Notes under the pieces: model-generated | Database searches by the model: none | Told to the model about the DNA's origin: nothing | What the model saw: the letters and a program-made list of their open reading frames with translations, nothing else | Translations under genes and position numbers: made by a program | Shown here: positions 36,969 to 48,700 of the stretch, piece after piece | How the letters are laid out: every line of letters starts with the position of its first letter | How positions within the stretch are numbered: the stretch's first letter is position 1 | Origin: Epiperipatus broadwayi | Lineage: Eukaryota; Onychophora; Udeonychophora; Euonychophora; Peripatidae | Reading direction: 5' to 3' | Length of the DNA stretch: 64,000 bases | Assembly (NCBI GenBank): GCA_028023455.1 | Contig: JAQFVV010012669.1 | Span: forward strand, 686,501 to 750,500

Positions 36969-37766
36969 TCAATTTATTAAATGCATTTTATTCCTGTTTA
37001 TAAAAATTGCCTCTTTAATTTTTCTTTTACTATGGTTTCTCTCTTCATGAAGAATTTTCACATTTTCAAAATCAAATTTAAATTTATATTTACATGTTTT
37101 TTCATGATCAAAAAAAACTGAAGGAGATATTAAATCACCATTATTTTTATTTTTTACATGCTTGTATAACAATTCATGCTCCTTCAATCTCTTCTCAATA
37201 CTGCACCTAGATTCACCTATATATGACAGCATACAATCACAAAAAATTTGATATATGACATTACTTTTCTGCTTGACAGGTATGACATCCTTAGAATTAT
37301 TAACTAATTTATTAATATTGTTTGGAACATAGAATGAAACATTAAACACATTCTTATATAAATCCTTAAAAAATTTCACTTGTGGATTTGAAATAAATGG
37401 AATAGATATCCATTGTTTACTATTAATCTTCATTTCCTTTAAATTATTATAACTTTTTTTAAATTGACATAAAGTATTGTTTATTTGTTCCATTTTATAA
37501 CCAACATCAAGCAATTCCTTAGCAAATATTTCAATATTTTTCAGTTTATCACTTTGGTAACGACATAATTTTTTATTCCGAAACAAAAAAGATCTAAAAC
37601 TTGCCATCTTATGCATCATTGGTACTTTTGATTTACAATTTATATATCCTCTTTTTTGCAGTGGCTTAATTATTAGTTTATAATTTAATATACTGTTATC
37701 TCTTGTAATCATTAAATCTAAATATTTAATATTATTGTCTTGTTCCTTTTCAATAGTCCATTTCAA
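36969..37766 (-). pseudogene. Penelope-like element: RT C-terminus plus GIY-YIG endonuclease (left arm)
   Basis: This is a 265-residue open frame without an ATG at its head, because the copy is 5' truncated. The N-terminal part has NIKYLDLMITRDN and IIKPLQKRGYINCKSKVP, matching the end of Penelope-like reverse transcriptases (the FLDLxxT and KPTxxxxYLxxxSxHP blocks). The C-terminal part is a GIY-YIG endonuclease, with VIYQIFCDCMLSYIGESR (variant of the G-I-Y and Y-I-G strands), RLKEHELL, and HSKRKIKEAIFINR carrying the catalytic Glu. Penelope-like elements use this nuclease to prime insertion. The frame is intact but lacks most of the RT, so it cannot be autonomous. Confidence 0.88.
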
Positions 37767-37803
37767 GCCTGTTCCTTTTCAATAGTCCATTTCAAGCCAT
37801 GGC

Positions 37804-38647
37804 TTGAAATGGACTATTGAAAAGGAACAGGACAATAATATTAAATATTTAGATTTAATGATTACAAGAGATAACAGTATATTAAATTATAAACTAATAA
37901 TTAAGCCACTGCAAAAAAGAGGATATATAAATTGTAAATCAAAAGTACCAATGATGCATAAGATGACAAGTTTTAGATTTTTTTTGTTTCGGAATAAAAA
38001 AATTATGTCGTTACCAAAGTGATAAACTGGAAAATATTGAAATATTTGCTAAGGAATTGCTTGATGTTGATTATAAAATGGAACAAATAAACAATACTTT
38101 AGATCAATTTAAAAAAAGTTATAATAATTTAAAGGAAATGAAGATTAATAGTAAACAATGGACATCTATTCCATTTATTTCAAATCCACAAATGAAATTT
38201 TTTAAGGATTTATATAAGAATGTGTTTAATGTTTCATTCTACGTTCCAAACAATATTAATAAATTAGTTAATAATTCTAAGGATGTCATACCTATCAAGC
38301 AGAAAAGTAATGTCATATATCAAATTTTTTGTGATTGTATGCTGTCATATATAGGTGAATCTAGGTGCAGTATTGAGAAGAGATTGAAGGAGCATGAATT
38401 GTTATACAAGCGTGTAAAAAATAAAAATAATGGTGATTTAATATCTCCTTCAGTTTTCTTTGATCACGAAAAAACGTGTAAATATAAATTTAAATTTGAT
38501 TTTGAAAATGTGAAAATTCTTCATGAAGAGAGAAACCATAGTAAAAGAAAAATTAAAGAGGCAATTTTTATAAACAGGAATAAAATGCATTTAATAAATC
38601 GACAAACTGCTAACATTAAAATACGAGATTCGTGGAATTTGAATTGA
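37804..38647 (+). pseudogene. Penelope-like element: RT C-terminus plus GIY-YIG endonuclease (right arm, frameshifted)
   Basis: It is the same protein segment as the left arm, in the opposite direction. One extra A in an A run (about 37996-38002, seven A against six in the left arm) shifts the frame, giving an RT-tail piece (37804-38022) and a GIY-YIG piece (38057-38647). A few substitutions separate the arms (for example GVTD- against GVGY-like positions near 38063, and MKFFK for VKFFK). The GIY-YIG motif block SYIGESRCSIEKRLKEHE is unchanged. Confidence 0.88.
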
Positions 38648-38774
38648 TGACGTTTGCTTCCGCTTTTGTTTTTTGAATTTAATGGCAGTTGAGGCAGGTT
38701 TAAGAAATTAACCGAAAGTACTTCTGCAGATTTAAGGATTGTTTGTAATAGTTTGTAAACCGTTAAAATTATTA

Positions 38775-38781
<7 letters not shown>

Positions 38782-38836
<55 letters not shown>

Positions 38837-38837
38837 A
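38782..38837. repeat. (TA)n(TG)n microsatellite
   Basis: A TA run of about 17 units passes into a TG run of about 11 units, at the end of the Penelope right arm. Confidence 0.95.
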
Positions 38838-39045
38838 CTTAAAACTTCTATCCTAACAGTGATTCAATGTGATGCATTATGGCTTCTTTCTTGGAGTCAG
38901 AAATCTCTCATCACTATGCCCAGAGAAACTTGTTACCGACCTTTCCTTCCCTCTCCATTCCCACCCTGTTTTTCCTATATTCTTCTCTATTCTGCTCCAT
39001 CCCATTTCCACAACATTATCTTTGTTCACTATATGGACTTTATAT

Positions 39046-39738
39046 CTAGATCCCCTTATCTTTTTCCAAACTCTGCATAAAAACCAAGAACCCAATTTCT
39101 GTATAGTCACTTTGTTTATATTTATGCTTCCACAACTTCATTATTTGTACTCTTTCTGCTTGTAAGCATTTACATTCAAATAACAGATGCCTTATATTTT
39201 CCATGCCTTCCTTACATAACTTGCAGACTAAATCACCCACATTTCCCCATTTATGTGTATATTCCCTTGTTGCTAACGATCCTGTTCGAGCCTTAAACAG
39301 TAAACTACTTTCCTTGCTATTATCATAAATTAACTCACACCCAATATTCTGTTTACTTCTATATATATTTAAACTCTTTTTACTCTCCATACTAGTTCTC
39401 CATCTCTCCAACTCCCTATTCTTTATTAATGCATCTATTCTTCTATCCCATTCCTTGCCACTATAACACTCAACAATTCTCCTAACACAATCATCCCACC
39501 TTTTGTATAAGTATACTGACATAAAGTCTTTATCCAAATCTTCTGCATATCTTACTACCTTTCTCACCCATCTTGTTGCCTGTCCTTTACTCATAACCCA
39601 ATTAAATACTATTTTGGCTATTCTCTTATTATCCATAAATTGCAATCTACAGCATTTTGGTTTTTGCATATCTCTTATAAAAACTTGACCTTCCGATTTC
39701 TCCTTGAATTGTCTCCTTTGCTGTTCACACATTTGCAT
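39046..39738 (-). pseudogene. LINE copy A C-terminal region with CCHC knuckle
   Basis: An open frame of 230 codons. It contains FNWVMSKGQATRWVRKV, KARTGSLATREYTHKWG and the knuckle C-x2-C-x8-H-x4-C (CKLCKEGMENIRHLLFEC). In APE-type LINEs a knuckle downstream of RT is thought to bind nucleic acid during integration. The frame is open, but the upstream RT is broken. Confidence 0.75.
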
Positions 39739-39968
39739 CTAATGCATTCTTCCTTTTTCTCTTTGTACTTTTTCTAAATAATCTAACAATCCTTTACTAA
39801 TACATTGTATCATTACTATAAGTTAACCTGCTACTGCCACTCCCTTTCATAAAATTCTAGCTACATCATGTTTATTATATGAAAATATTTACTTTCTTTA
39901 TCACTATCTTTCTTCACATTGTTTCATTTATCATTTTTTTCTCCCATTCATCCAAGAAATTTCTCTGA

Positions 39969-40853
39969 TTACTTAAGACAAGTCCTACTCACCACCTTTA
40001 ACTTTATATCTCCCAATAAACATTCTTTCTCTTCTTTTTCCCCAGCATTTATCATCATTATTTTTGATTTTACTTCATTAAATTTAATTCTTATCTTTTT
40101 ACCCACCCTTGTGCATGTCTTCAGCATAACTTCCATATCTTCTCTACTTTCTGTGCACAAGAACATATCATTAGCAAATAAAAGACCTGATAATATATAT
40201 ACTCCCTTGCCATCTATTAATGGTATCTCTACCCTCTTCCTAGTCTTTCTATTGCTCTCTCCATTTCTCTCAAATATAACAAAAACAAAATAGGTGACAT
40301 AGAGCATTCTTTCCTTAGTCCTACCCCATTTTTAACTAATTGATTCTATATTTCCTAATTGATATGTATAGTAATTATTTTCATACAATTTCTTAATAAA
40401 AACCATTAAATCTCCATTCATTCCCAAATTTACTAAACTTACCCATAATATATTTCTATTCACTCTATCATATGCCTTCTCTATATTTATAAAGACCATA
40501 TATAACTGTTTACCTGTATTTCTCCTCATATCTACAAGTTGTGTGAGTACAAATAAACTTCTCCTAAACACCTATCCAATCAAAAACCTCCTGGCATTTC
40601 TCCCACTATATTACTTTCTTCTATCCATTTTGCATCCCTTCCAGCTACCAATATATGCAAAAACTTTATATGACACTGATGTGATGGCAATCAATCTATA
40701 ATTGCTTAACTTTTTATGATCCTCAATCTTTCCTTTAAATAGTAACTTTACTCTTGTATTATTCCAGCTATATGGAAATTCTTTCTTCTGTGTCATTTTA
40801 TTAAAACATGCTAATAGATTTAATTTTGTCCTATTTCTTATATTCATTACCAT
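39969..40853 (-). pseudogene. LINE copy A reverse transcriptase, broken
   Basis: Pieces in order: FNKMTQKKEFPYSWNNTR and HKKLSNYRLIAITSVSYKV (40611-40853), VFINIEKAYDRVNRNILW (40332-40571, first catalytic Asp region), and EIPLIDGKGVYILSGLLF followed by ANDMFLCTES (39969-40307). The catalytic F-A-D-D is changed to F-A-N-D here; copy B keeps F-A-D-D. Stops and frameshifts separate the pieces. Confidence 0.8.
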
Positions 40854-41051
40854 CTCTGCTGCCCATCTAACTACCTTCTTGCCTTTCCACTTTTCAATTT
40901 CTTCACTGCCTCATTCAATTCATTTTCTGTAAACCTAATATTTCCATTACTATATGCTTTTATGTATGTTATCATTTTGTCCTTCACATCTAACATCTTT
41001 TCTATATCCATTACATATTTCTTTAAGATTGTCTCTAATTCTTCTCAAGAG

Positions 41052-41920
41052 CTACACATTTTCCCCCTCATTATCTAGTAATACTATTTTTCTCTCCCCT
41101 ATATTCCTTCTTTTAATATATTTCCAAAATTGTTTGCTCCCATCTCTTCCATTTTTATTAATATTCTCCAATAACTTATTATTTAATTTCATTATCTCTC
41201 TATAATTATCTATTTTATTCAACTTCTTTTTTTTAAATATTTTTTTCCATATAATATTAACATCTTTTTCACATTCTTTATTTTTAATAGCAGATCTATA
41301 TTCTCTGCATGCTTTTTTCTTCTCTTTTATACTTTTACTAATTCTCACTTTTTTATTACTTTTATTCTTCTGAATATTCTCACCTAAAATCCTATTTGCC
41401 AGTTATTTCACTACACCAGTCCTTATATTCATCCCCAATAAACTCTTCCATTTCCATGATTTCTTTTACTTTTATTTTATATTCTAACTTATTCTTATTA
41501 TTCATTCTCCATCCATACCTTTCACTATCCTTTTTATTTTTATTACTATTTTGCATCACATTACTAACCATTTCTATTATAAAGAAATTTTGATCACTAT
41601 TACATACTCTCTTTTCATTATCAAACACTTTAATTTTCTATACTTTATTCATTCCCTCTTTCTCTACTAATATGTAATCTATTCTGTGAAATATATTATT
41701 TTTAAACCATTTGTATTGTCCCTCAAAAATATTTGATAATTTTCCAATGCTCAAATTCACTCTCTAACAAAAAAATTTTCAAAAACTGTCTATTCTTGTT
41801 ATCCATGTCATCAATTTCTTCAAAATGCCCATTCATATCTCCTATAACCATTATTTTCTTTCCCTTTTTTTGAAACTCTGTATATCCTTAACTAGGCATT
41901 TCTCTACACTACTGTTCTAT
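41052..41920 (-). pseudogene. LINE copy A endonuclease tail and basic linker, broken
   Basis: Two Lys/Glu-rich pieces (41392-41628 with DEYKDWCSEITGK; 41052-41348 with FWKYIKRRNIGER) link endonuclease and RT. Between 41640 and 41920 a different frame reads MVIGDMNGHFEEIDDMD, the G-D-x-N-x-H core of an APE-type endonuclease. The domain is too broken to be active. Confidence 0.65.
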
Positions 41921-42138
41921 TCCATTATAATTTGACTATCTCCGGTGGCTATATACACTATGCCACCATCCATTCTTATCTTCTTAACCTTACCTCAAAC
42001 CACAAATATTCTTGATACTTAACAGTATTTAAATTCTTTTTGACATAACTCCTATACTACCATCATTTTTTTCTTTTCCATTTATATCCTGCCATATCAA
42101 GTTTTCCAGTATAGGTTCTTCTTCTTCTCTTAAATATC

Positions 42139-42480
42139 CATACAGTAGTGCCATCCAGTACAAGTCATAGTAATCAATGACTGGTTTGTGCATAAAATCC
42201 CTATCTAATGACTACTCATCCAATATCCTGAGACTTGTTTCTAACTTGTGGCTTTCACCAGACACACTGATGAAAGCTACCAACTAGGAACTAGTCTGAG
42301 AATATTGAATAAGTAGGCACTAGATAAGGATTTTATGCACAAACTCTCTTACATATTTTGATTACTGTAGTTTGCATGAGATGGCTTTACTGTATGAAGA
42401 GTTTATCAAAATTTACCAGGTTTGTAAGCATAGGAAATGGGACCACAAGGTGTTTAGTGGTTTAACTTCTATTCTACCAC
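42139..42480. repeat. Hairpin MITE-like repeat at the 5' end of LINE copy A
   Basis: TGTGCATAAAATCCCTATCT with CATCCAATATCCTGAG (42190-42235) is an inverted copy of GAATATTGAATAAGTAGGC with GATAAGGATTTTATGCACA (42300-42345). The outer ends TACAGTAGTGCCAT and ATGGCTTTACTGTA also pair. The strand can fold into a long hairpin of about 255 bases, followed by a tail to 42480 that is shared with the repeat at 15.85-15.93 kb. Confidence 0.75.
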
Positions 42481-42730
42481 ATATTTTTGAAAATAAAAAC
42501 ATCTAAAAAAAATGATACCCAAAATGCAGTTCATAATAAAACACATTCAGTTGGTCCAGATCACAATTTTTTTATACATACCTTTATCATTTATTCAACA
42601 TTTATCACAACAAAAATTATTAAATTTTGATTTATAAGTGTCAAACTTTCTGAATTCATGACTTTGACACCAACTACTTGAAATCAATATATTAATGATC
42701 AATATTAATTACATACACACATACATAAAC

Positions 42731-42842
42731 ACTTAGATAATCCCAATATAGATGACAATCAACAATCTCAATATGTTGTCAAGGCAACCTTCTTTTAACA
42801 CACACACACACGCACTCACACACACACATATATATATATATG
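42731..42842 (-). repeat. Dispersed repeat plus (CA)n(TA)n microsatellite
   Basis: Inverted copy of the sequence at 17877-17947 (GATAATCCCAATATAGATGAC through GTTGTCAAGGCAACCT, shown in part), followed by CA and TA runs at 42798-42842. Confidence 0.7.
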
Positions 42843-44460
42843 CAATCAGATTTATGTTAACATAAACTTCCAGGTAAATGTGTGTGTATATAAGGTGATT
42901 TGTATATTTATGACTTTATGCATTAACATAAAATGCTTCTTGCAGAGTGCGAAAATTTTAAAAATACAAATTAAAATTTCTAAGTGCATTTTTGTGCAGA
43001 GCACCTCTTCAAAAGACAAACATTAAAACAATGCATTAGATTAAACTATTAAATGTGCCACAAGAAATAAATTTTTTTACACATACTCTAAATTGCATTT
43101 GACTGAACACCATTCAATTTGTAATTCATCACTAAAACTGCATTATTAAGAAATCATACTTCTTTAATTTTCTGGATTTTTTTTAAAAATCATTCTGTAC
43201 TACTTTTACATTCTGGGAAGTCAAAAATATAACTATTTGTTTTTTTCATAATTCAAAAACCTGGGCAGTGTATGATCTTGTTTTATATAGATACATATGC
43301 TATTTTACTCTTGTATCAGTGTTTGCTCTTGATTCTTTATAGTAAACATATGGATAGCCTGGATCTTGCTATTTAATCATATATACAATTTGTAGTCATT
43401 TTATTGAATCAATTCTATCTTCATTGTTATTTATTGTTCAATTCAAATTGACTTTCAAATTAACATCGACATTATACTTCTTTCCACATATCATTTTTAT
43501 ATTTGCTGTTATCAAAAGTATATATGAAAGTGATATCAAAACTTTCTTTTCCAGATAAGTATTTTCTCCTTTTGACCATCATTAAATATTTTGATATGCT
43601 TAGTGAATGTGTGTTTATTGTATCCTTATGCTGTTAGATCTAGAATATATATATATTATTTTTATCAATCTCATATTTGCTTAAATTCTGATTATTTAAG
43701 AATAATTTAAATCCTACAAACTTACTACCAGAAAACACTAATAATTTGGGACTAAACATCCTCTAATATTGTAGAACTTTACTTTCAAAGAATAATCTGA
43801 CATAGAACCATTATGTCTAATTAATAAATATGTTTTATGATTTTCATGTTCCTCACTTTATATAATGAGCATTATTTAATTTATATACTATACTTATATA
43901 TCATATGAAGCATGAAAAGATCATACTTCAAACATACATTTTTATTACCAGTCATTGTTTCGACTACTTTTTCATCAATATTATTTACTATAAACTTCAA
44001 ACTACTCCATTAATTACAATCCCAATTTGCTGAGCCTGTTAAATAATACTGTAATAACCTGGTTTACTCAACTAAAAACGTCTGTAATAAATTGTTTCTT
44101 TTTATTGTCAACTTCCTTTTTACCTGAAAACAGCTAAATATATATTATAGATATATGCCAATCTACTGTATCATACTGTAATTCATTAACATCTAAAGAA
44201 TGCTATTTTATAGTTATAATTAATACAAGCACGCGTACTTTACACACACCTACACGGAATATAAAATGCATCATTATTATTGTAAGAAGGAAAATATGTG
44301 GATTATTTTAAAAAGAAATAAACTTTTTATAACTTAACTGCATTTATACCTGAAAGCAATTGATGCTTAATTTGAAGAATTCGACATTGCTCTTTTGTTT
44401 GAAAATGGATGCGACGAAATTTCATTCGTGTTTTAAAAAAAGTGATGGATTGCCATATTT
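42843..44460. other. AT-rich stretch with no gene seen
   Basis: No recognisable coding frame or repeat. Confidence 0.5.
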
Positions 44461-44474
44461 CTACAGAATATGTT

Positions 44475-44572
44475 GTGTTTTTTTTTTTTCCATGTGTCAA
44501 AGCATCGACCGGGAAGCGAACCCGCAAACCCGGGACAACTGTTTGTAAGGCAGCTATACCACCAACGCTTGA
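44475..44572 (-). mobile_element. Very short tRNA-Gly-derived retroposon with 14-bp target-site duplication
   Basis: CTACAGAATATGTT occurs at 44461-44474 and 44573-44586, flanking the insert exactly. On the minus strand the insert begins AGCGTTGGTGGTATAG, close to the 5' end of tRNA-Gly(UCC), reads CTTACAAAC at the anticodon loop (TAC), carries a B box GGTTCGCTTCC, ends TGACACATGG and has a 14-A tail. About 12 bases of the D arm are missing compared with the copy at 11575. Both copies share the extra bases before the T arm (CCCGGGTTTGCGGG here) and the TGACA-ATG tail, so this is a family, not two chance tRNA retropseudogenes. Confidence 0.85.
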
Positions 44573-44589
44573 CTACAGAATATGTTTTA

Positions 44590-45782
44590 TATTTATTACA
44601 ATTCAAGTTTCCAAATGAATTTTAATCCGAGTTAGTATATAAAGTAATTTTATTAAAATGTTCTTTCCTTTTTATTGATTGTCGATATTATCAATCAAGG
44701 ATTTGAAATGACTTTTAAAGAAAAAATATTAACATTTTCAATTTAATTTCGACTTCCTGAGAAGGAAATTCTAATTTTTATTAAGTAAAACTTAGGATCT
44801 ACTAAGATGCGGAAATAAGAAGTTAATAATAACAAAAACAATAATTAAATAAATCATTTATTATACAGGGAGTTGCGACAATTAATTACAGAAAATCAAA
44901 GAATCAGAAAAGCAAATTGGGATGTTTTTTTCTTCTTTTTTTAAAAAAAAATTACTTACATATCAACTTTATATTTTCTGAAAATAATTCTTTAAATTTG
45001 TTTTCCCAGAATTAGATTTTTGCAACAAGGTTGGGGGCAAAAAATATTGTCAAGCACATATGAAAATAGCATATAATACATATAACAATAAAATTACTTT
45101 GATACAATGGAAAATGAAAAGTTTTCAGAAAGAGTGTAAGCTACTATTCTCTCATGCGGACCAAATATATTTAGATTAATAATTTTTATCGGTCATTCAT
45201 AACCTGAAAACTAAACTACAGAAATAAGTGCTATTACTAACAGTTGAATATATTTGGAATATTTAAATAAAGTTAAATTTTTCTACAGACATTCAATACT
45301 CATATTAGATGATGGAAATAGTCCAATATAAAAATACAATTAGTATCTGAGTTTTGAAACCTTGTTCTAAATATTAATAATGCTAGCAAATCAGTTTATT
45401 AATTAATAAAAAAAAATACTGATAAATCAATCATTTAGGTTTTGTTTAAGTCATGAATATGATAATCAACTCATTTCTGTTTATCAAGATGTTTAACATA
45501 AAAAGCAAAATAAAATATTAATAAAAAAAAGAATAAGAAAAATTACCACAAATTATTAAACACTGTTGGAATATTAAAACAAGTAACATACATATATCAG
45601 CATGTAAATACAAAGATATAAATTTTCTCGTTTTATATTTAGGATATTTGTCAATAATATATTTTTAATTTAATAACTGAATTGCATCATTTTCTATGAA
45701 CAACATTGACAAATTACTTAAATGCAAATGAGTTAAATATTTTAACATATTTCAAAACTGAAAATGAACTTTTACCATTAGT
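44590..45782. other. AT-rich stretch with no gene seen
   Basis: No coding similarity or repeat structure seen. Confidence 0.5.
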
Positions 45783-48700
45783 ATATGATGATGATGAGAT
45801 GCACTGAGACTTCTCCTTTTTCGGAGTCAGGAATGTCTCAGCTACCACGCCTAGAAAAACCTGTTAGCCACTTTACCTTCCCTTTCCATTTACCACTCTA
45901 AGATTTTCCCATATTCTTCTCCATCTTGCTCCATCCCATTTCCACAACATAATCTTTGTCACCTCCATGGTCTTTATATCTAAATCACCCTTATTTTTTT
46001 TCAAACCCACTATAAAAACCAAGACCCACTTTATATATAATCACTTTGTTTATACTTATTTTCTCATAACTTCATTATTTGTGCCCTTTCCACTTGTAAC
46101 CATTTACATTCAATTAACAGATGCCTAATATTTAATGCCTCCCTTACACAACTTGCAGACTAAATCACATTTTCTATTTATGTGTATAATCCCTTGTTGC
46201 TAATGATCCTGCTCGAACCTTAAACAGTAAACTACTTTCTTTGCTATTATCATAAAATTAACTCGTACCCAAATTCTGTTTATTGCTATATATATTTAAA
46301 TTCTTTTTACTCTCCATATTAATTACCCATCTCTCCAACTCCCTATTCTTTATTAATGCATCTATTCTTCTATCCCATTCCTTGCAACTATTACTTACAC
46401 TCAACAATTCTCATAACACAATCACCCCACTTTTTGTATAAAATATTGACATAAAGTCATTATACAAATCTTCTACATACTGTACTACTTTTCTCATCCA
46501 TCTTGTTGCCTGCCCTTTATTTATAACCCAGTTAAATACTATTTTGACTATTCTTTTATTATCCATAAACTGCAATCTACTAAATATTTTCATTTTACTT
46601 TTCGCATCTCTTATATAAAAACTTAACCATCCCATTTTTCCTTGAATTGCCTCATTTGCTATCATATGATCACTATTTCTTATGCTTGCTTATAACTGTC
46701 ATTAAAACAGGCAAAACTCACTATACGTATTGCCACTCACTGATGAAGGCCACAAGCAAAAAACTAGTCTGGTGATATTGGATGAGTGGGTACTAGATGG
46801 AGATTTTATGCACAAGCCTTCTGGCATCCATTGATTACTCTGGCTTGCACTGAGTAGCAATACATACAGAGAGATTTGCCTGTTTTAATTTCATTTGCTA
46901 TCCATACATCTGCATCTAATGCATGTCTTCCTACTTCTCTTTGTACTTTTTCTAGTAATCTAACACCCATTTACGTACACATAATGCATCATTAACATAT
47001 GTTAACCTTAGTACTGCCATTTCCTTCCGTAATCCAAGCAATTTCTCTATTATTTAAGATGATTCCCAAATAGTAATACCTATTCATCACACTTAACTTT
47101 ATATCCGCCAATAAAAATTAATTGTCTTCTCTTTTCACAATATTAATCATCATTACTTTTGATTTTTCTTCACAAAATTTAATCCCTATCTCTTTACCCA
47201 CCCTTGCTCATGTTCTCAGCTTATCTTCCTTTCTTTCTGTACACAAGAAGACATCATCTGCAAATAAAAGACCCAATAATGTATATACTCTCTTGCCACC
47301 TATTAATGGTATCTCTACTATTTTTCCTAGTCTTTCTATTGCTCTCTCCATTTCTTTCAAATACAACAAAAACAAAATAGGTGATATAGGGCATCCATGC
47401 ATTAGTCCCAGCCCATTTTTAACTTTATCTGATTCTATAGTCCCTAACTAATATATATAGTAATTATTTCCATACAATCTCTTAATAAGATCCACTAAAG
47501 CTTAATCCATTCACAAATTTACTAAACTTACCCATAATCTATTTCTATTTACTCTATCACATGCTTTCTCTACATCTATAAAAACCATATATAACTGTCT
47601 ACCTATATTTCTACTCATAGATAAGTTATTTAACTACAAAGAAACTATCTCCTATATGCCTATCCAATTGAAAATGTCCTTCTATCCCACTATATTATTT
47701 TCTTTCATCTATTTTGTGCCCTTTTCAACCACCATATATGCAAAAACTTGATATAGCACTGACATTGCCACTATCAATCTATAATTACTTAACTTTCTAT
47801 GATTCTTACCCTTTCCTTTAAATAGTAGCCTTACTCTTGTATTACTCCAACTATCTGGAAAATTTCTCTTCTGTGTCATCTTATTATAACATGATAATAG
47901 ATTTAATTTTGCCCTGCATCCTAAATTTATTATCATCTCTGCTGTTCATCCATCTAAATCTCTTGCCTTTCCACTTTTCACTTTCTTCTGCCTCATTCAG
48001 TTCATTTTCTGTAAACCTAATATTTCCATTACTGTACGCTTTTATGTTTGTTATCACTCTGTCCTTCACATCTAGCATTTTTTTCTATATCCATTACATA
48101 TTTATTTAAGATTGTCTCTAATTCTTCTCTAGAGCTACTCTCTATGCCCTCAACATGTAGTAATATTATTTCTATTTCCCCTATATTCCTTCTTTTAATG
48201 TATTTCCATAGTTTTTTGTTCTCATAACTTTTTTTATATCCTCCAACAATTTACTATTTAATTTTGTTTTCTCTCTATAATTATCTATTTTGCCAACTTT
48301 TTTTCTAAATACTTTTCCCATTTAACATTTACCATCTTTTTCACTTTCTTTGTTCTTAATAGCACACATATTCTCTGCATGCTTTCTTACTCTCTTTTAC
48401 ACTTTTGCTAACTCTCTTTTCTATTACTTTTATTCCTACCTAAAACCCTATTTATCACTTTTTCTACTTCAGCACACCAGTCCTTATATTCATCCCCAAC
48501 CAACCCTTCCATGGTTTTTTCAACTTCTATTTTATACTCTTCTAACTTATACTTATCGTTCATTCTCCATCCACATCTTTCACTATCCTTTCTACTTTTA
48601 TTACTATTTCCCACCACATTACTAACCATTTTATTATAAAGAAATTGTGATCATTATTACATATTCTCTCTTCATTATTAAACATTTTAATTTTCTGTAC

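Larger units (their letters stand above)
36786..38785. repeat. 2-kb palindrome formed by two head-to-head Penelope-like fragments
   Basis: The left arm (36786-37799) is the reverse complement of the right arm (37800-38785) almost base for base. The symmetry centre is TCAAGCCATGGCTTGA. The left arm has an extra tandem copy of 29 bp next to the centre (37739-37767 and 37768-37796), which explains its greater length. Both arms are 5'-truncated copies of the same Penelope-like element and share the same 3' flank ending TAATTATA. The right arm runs into a (TA)n(TG)n microsatellite. Confidence 0.92.
38865..42138 (-). mobile_element. Second LINE family (APE type), copy A
   Basis: Runs right to left and is 5' truncated. 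It has an endonuclease near 41.65-42.0 kb (MVIGDMNGHFEE), a basic Lys/Glu-rich linker (41052-41628), RT (39969-40853) and a long C-terminal region with a zinc knuckle (39046-39738). Its sequence is unrelated to the RTE family beyond shared catalytic motifs. The CCHC after RT recalls the R1/I-type LINE groups, but the clade was not determined. The 5' side ends where a hairpin repeat begins (42139). Copy B lies at 45.78-49.81 kb. Confidence 0.85.

Noticed and set aside
38817-39165. Plus-strand frames near the Penelope-LINE boundary
   Set aside because: They are antisense to the LINE copy A C-terminal region and start inside a TG microsatellite.
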